Translations under genes and position numbers: made by a program
Shown: positions 63,363-64,000 of the stretch, piece after piece
Numbering within the stretch: position 1 is the first letter of the stretch
How the letters are laid out: each line of letters starts with the position of its first letter
Assembly (NCBI GenBank): GCA_049890035.1
Contig: JBMHCG010000052.1
Location: forward strand, 62,001-126,000
Length of the DNA stretch: 64,000 bases
Source of the DNA: UBA11891 sp049890035
GTDB lineage: Bacteria; Bacteroidota; Bacteroidia; Flavobacteriales; Flavobacteriaceae
Reading direction: 5' to 3'
Notes under the pieces: generated by a model
What the model was told of the DNA's origin: nothing
The model's input: the letters and a program-made list of their open reading frames with translations, nothing else
Databases searched by the model: none

Positions 63363-63449
63363 GTAAAATTACGAAAAAGAAGGAGATGGTATCGCGTATT
63401 TAAATCTTAAATATTATTTCTGTTATAAGAATTAAAGTAAATTCTGAAA

Positions 63450-64000
63450 CTATGAAACATTGGCCCATTTTTCAAGTGCCAGTATGGCATTTTGCAGGCG
63501 TTCTTCACCTGTTCCTTGAACGATGGCATAGGGTTGTTGTAAATGCTTTAATTCCTCCAAAAAAGCAGAAAACATTTCGTCTCTTTGATGGGGTCGGTCC
63601 CGGAGGATATCGGGTTCCCAGGGGATATCGGGACTGGTCAATAAATAAAAATCATAATGGTAATGGTTTACCGCCTCTGCGAGTTCAGGAGCGCAGTAAC
63701 CGTGGAAATGGGTCAATGACCATACTTTGGTCACCAAAACATTGGTGTCGCAAAACAGCCATTTATGGGCTTTGGACAAGGCCTTGTTCTCCAGTTGGAT
63801 TTGCCCCTTGACAATTTCTGGTAAATCATCCAAACCACAGCTTTCCTGATTTCTATCCCATTTTTCCTGCAAATAGTCCCGGGCAAACTCTGGTACCCAT
63901 TGGGTTTGATAATGGGCTGCCAAGGCTCGAGCCAGGGTGGTTTTGCCAGTGGATTCAGGGCCGTATAGCACTACACGCCGGCAGCTTGAGGGCTGTTGTT
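63450..64000 (-). CDS. NadR-like P-loop nucleoside kinase, 5' end beyond window
   Basis: This P-loop kinase of the NadR-type (ribosylnicotinamide kinase-like) family has Walker A GPESTGKTT, WVPEFARDYLQ, the FCDTNVLVTKVW catalytic segment and the LRDRPHQRDEMF lid-like region. The frame is open to base 64000 (CRRVVLYGPES precedes the first in-window ATG-like codon), so the N-terminus is cut off. In Bacteroidota this gene often accompanies PnuC-type vitamin transporters and TonB receptors. The substrate may be nicotinamide riboside or thiamine-related (inference). Confidence 0.88.
   Translation of the reverse strand, partial: QQPSSCRRVVLYGPESTGKTTLARALAAHYQTQWVPEFARDYLQEKWDRNQESCGLDDLPEIVKGQIQLENKALSKAHKWLFCDTNVLVTKVWSLTHFHGYCAPELAEAVNHYHYDFYLLTSPDIPWEPDILRDRPHQRDEMFSAFLEELKHLQQPYAIVQGTGEERLQNAILALEKWANVS

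Noticed and set aside
63288..63449. tRNA-like or cobalamin riboswitch in the receptor leader
   Set aside because: The conserved blocks match the TPP aptamer in full order; no B12 box or cloverleaf.
1..64000. CRISPR arrays, rRNA, tRNA, insertion sequences, prophage or integrative elements
   Set aside because: No regularly spaced repeats, cloverleaf sequences, transposase or integrase motifs, or long inverted repeats were seen in the intergenic regions.

Overview
The window is a densely packed bacterial chromosome segment, most likely from a marine-type Flavobacteriia (Bacteroidota). Evidence seen in the sequence: many promoters of the Bacteroidota form TAnnTTTG, no clear Shine-Dalgarno dependence, numerous lipoproteins, TonB-dependent receptors, DUF5689, DUF2480 and DUF3127 proteins, a complete SUF operon, and a carotenoid gene pair (GGPP-type synthase plus lycopene cyclase). 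I see no rRNA, tRNA, CRISPR array, insertion sequence or prophage. The largest non-coding stretch is about 220 bases (63228-63449) and it holds a TPP riboswitch.

Layout. 1-4818: an outer-membrane receptor plus DUF5689 lipoprotein pair in which both genes carry a lesion (in-frame stop, frameshift), next to an exported EEP-family hydrolase. 4844-7985: hflX, lpxH and a cystathionine gamma-synthase-type gene in one leftward operon. 8080-9761: ArsC-like protein, EamA permease, thioesterase. 9790-18044: a glycoside 3-oxidation (3-keto sugar) cluster: cytochrome c, hitch-hiker subunit and GMC flavoprotein subunit of a periplasmic dehydrogenase, then two TIM-barrel isomerases, an MFS importer, a Gfo/Idh/MocA oxidoreductase and a DUF1080 3-keto-disaccharide hydrolase. 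18054-20082: yicC, gmk, nadD. 20180-27812: sufA-B-C-D-S-E, SufT-like, DUF2480 and a glycosyltransferase, all leftward. 27916-32397: a four-gene leftward operon of surface or periplasmic lipoproteins with an MbnH/MbnP-like di-heme and copper-protein pair. 32446-36500: thiL, a ZIP transporter, lycopene cyclase, polyprenyl synthase. 36602-43204: a TetR-controlled tripartite RND efflux system. 43213-50642: aspS, a small membrane protein, a cold-shock protein, tadA, dxs, polA. 50688-54517: an unknown exported protein, an AraC regulator divergent from a phytanoyl-dioxygenase-like gene and an SDR gene, and an SRAP protein. 54672-57348: rplM-rpsI-rpsB-tsf. 57418-60493: tag, DUF3127, an orphan histidine kinase, HIT protein, greA. 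60553-64000: an unusual Rieske-like lipoprotein, a TPP-riboswitch-controlled TonB receptor (probable thiamine uptake) and a NadR-like kinase cut by the window edge.

How the genes work together. The 9.8-18.0 kb block can be read as one pathway: oxidise a glycoside at C3 outside the cytoplasm and pass the electrons to cytochrome c, cleave the 3-keto glycoside, import the keto-sugar, then isomerise and reduce it. The receptor at 61005 would bring thiamine across the outer membrane under TPP control, while thiL (32446) makes TPP. dxs, the polyprenyl synthase and crtY belong to isoprenoid and carotenoid synthesis. All functional calls rest on motifs and family recognition read by eye. No database search was run.
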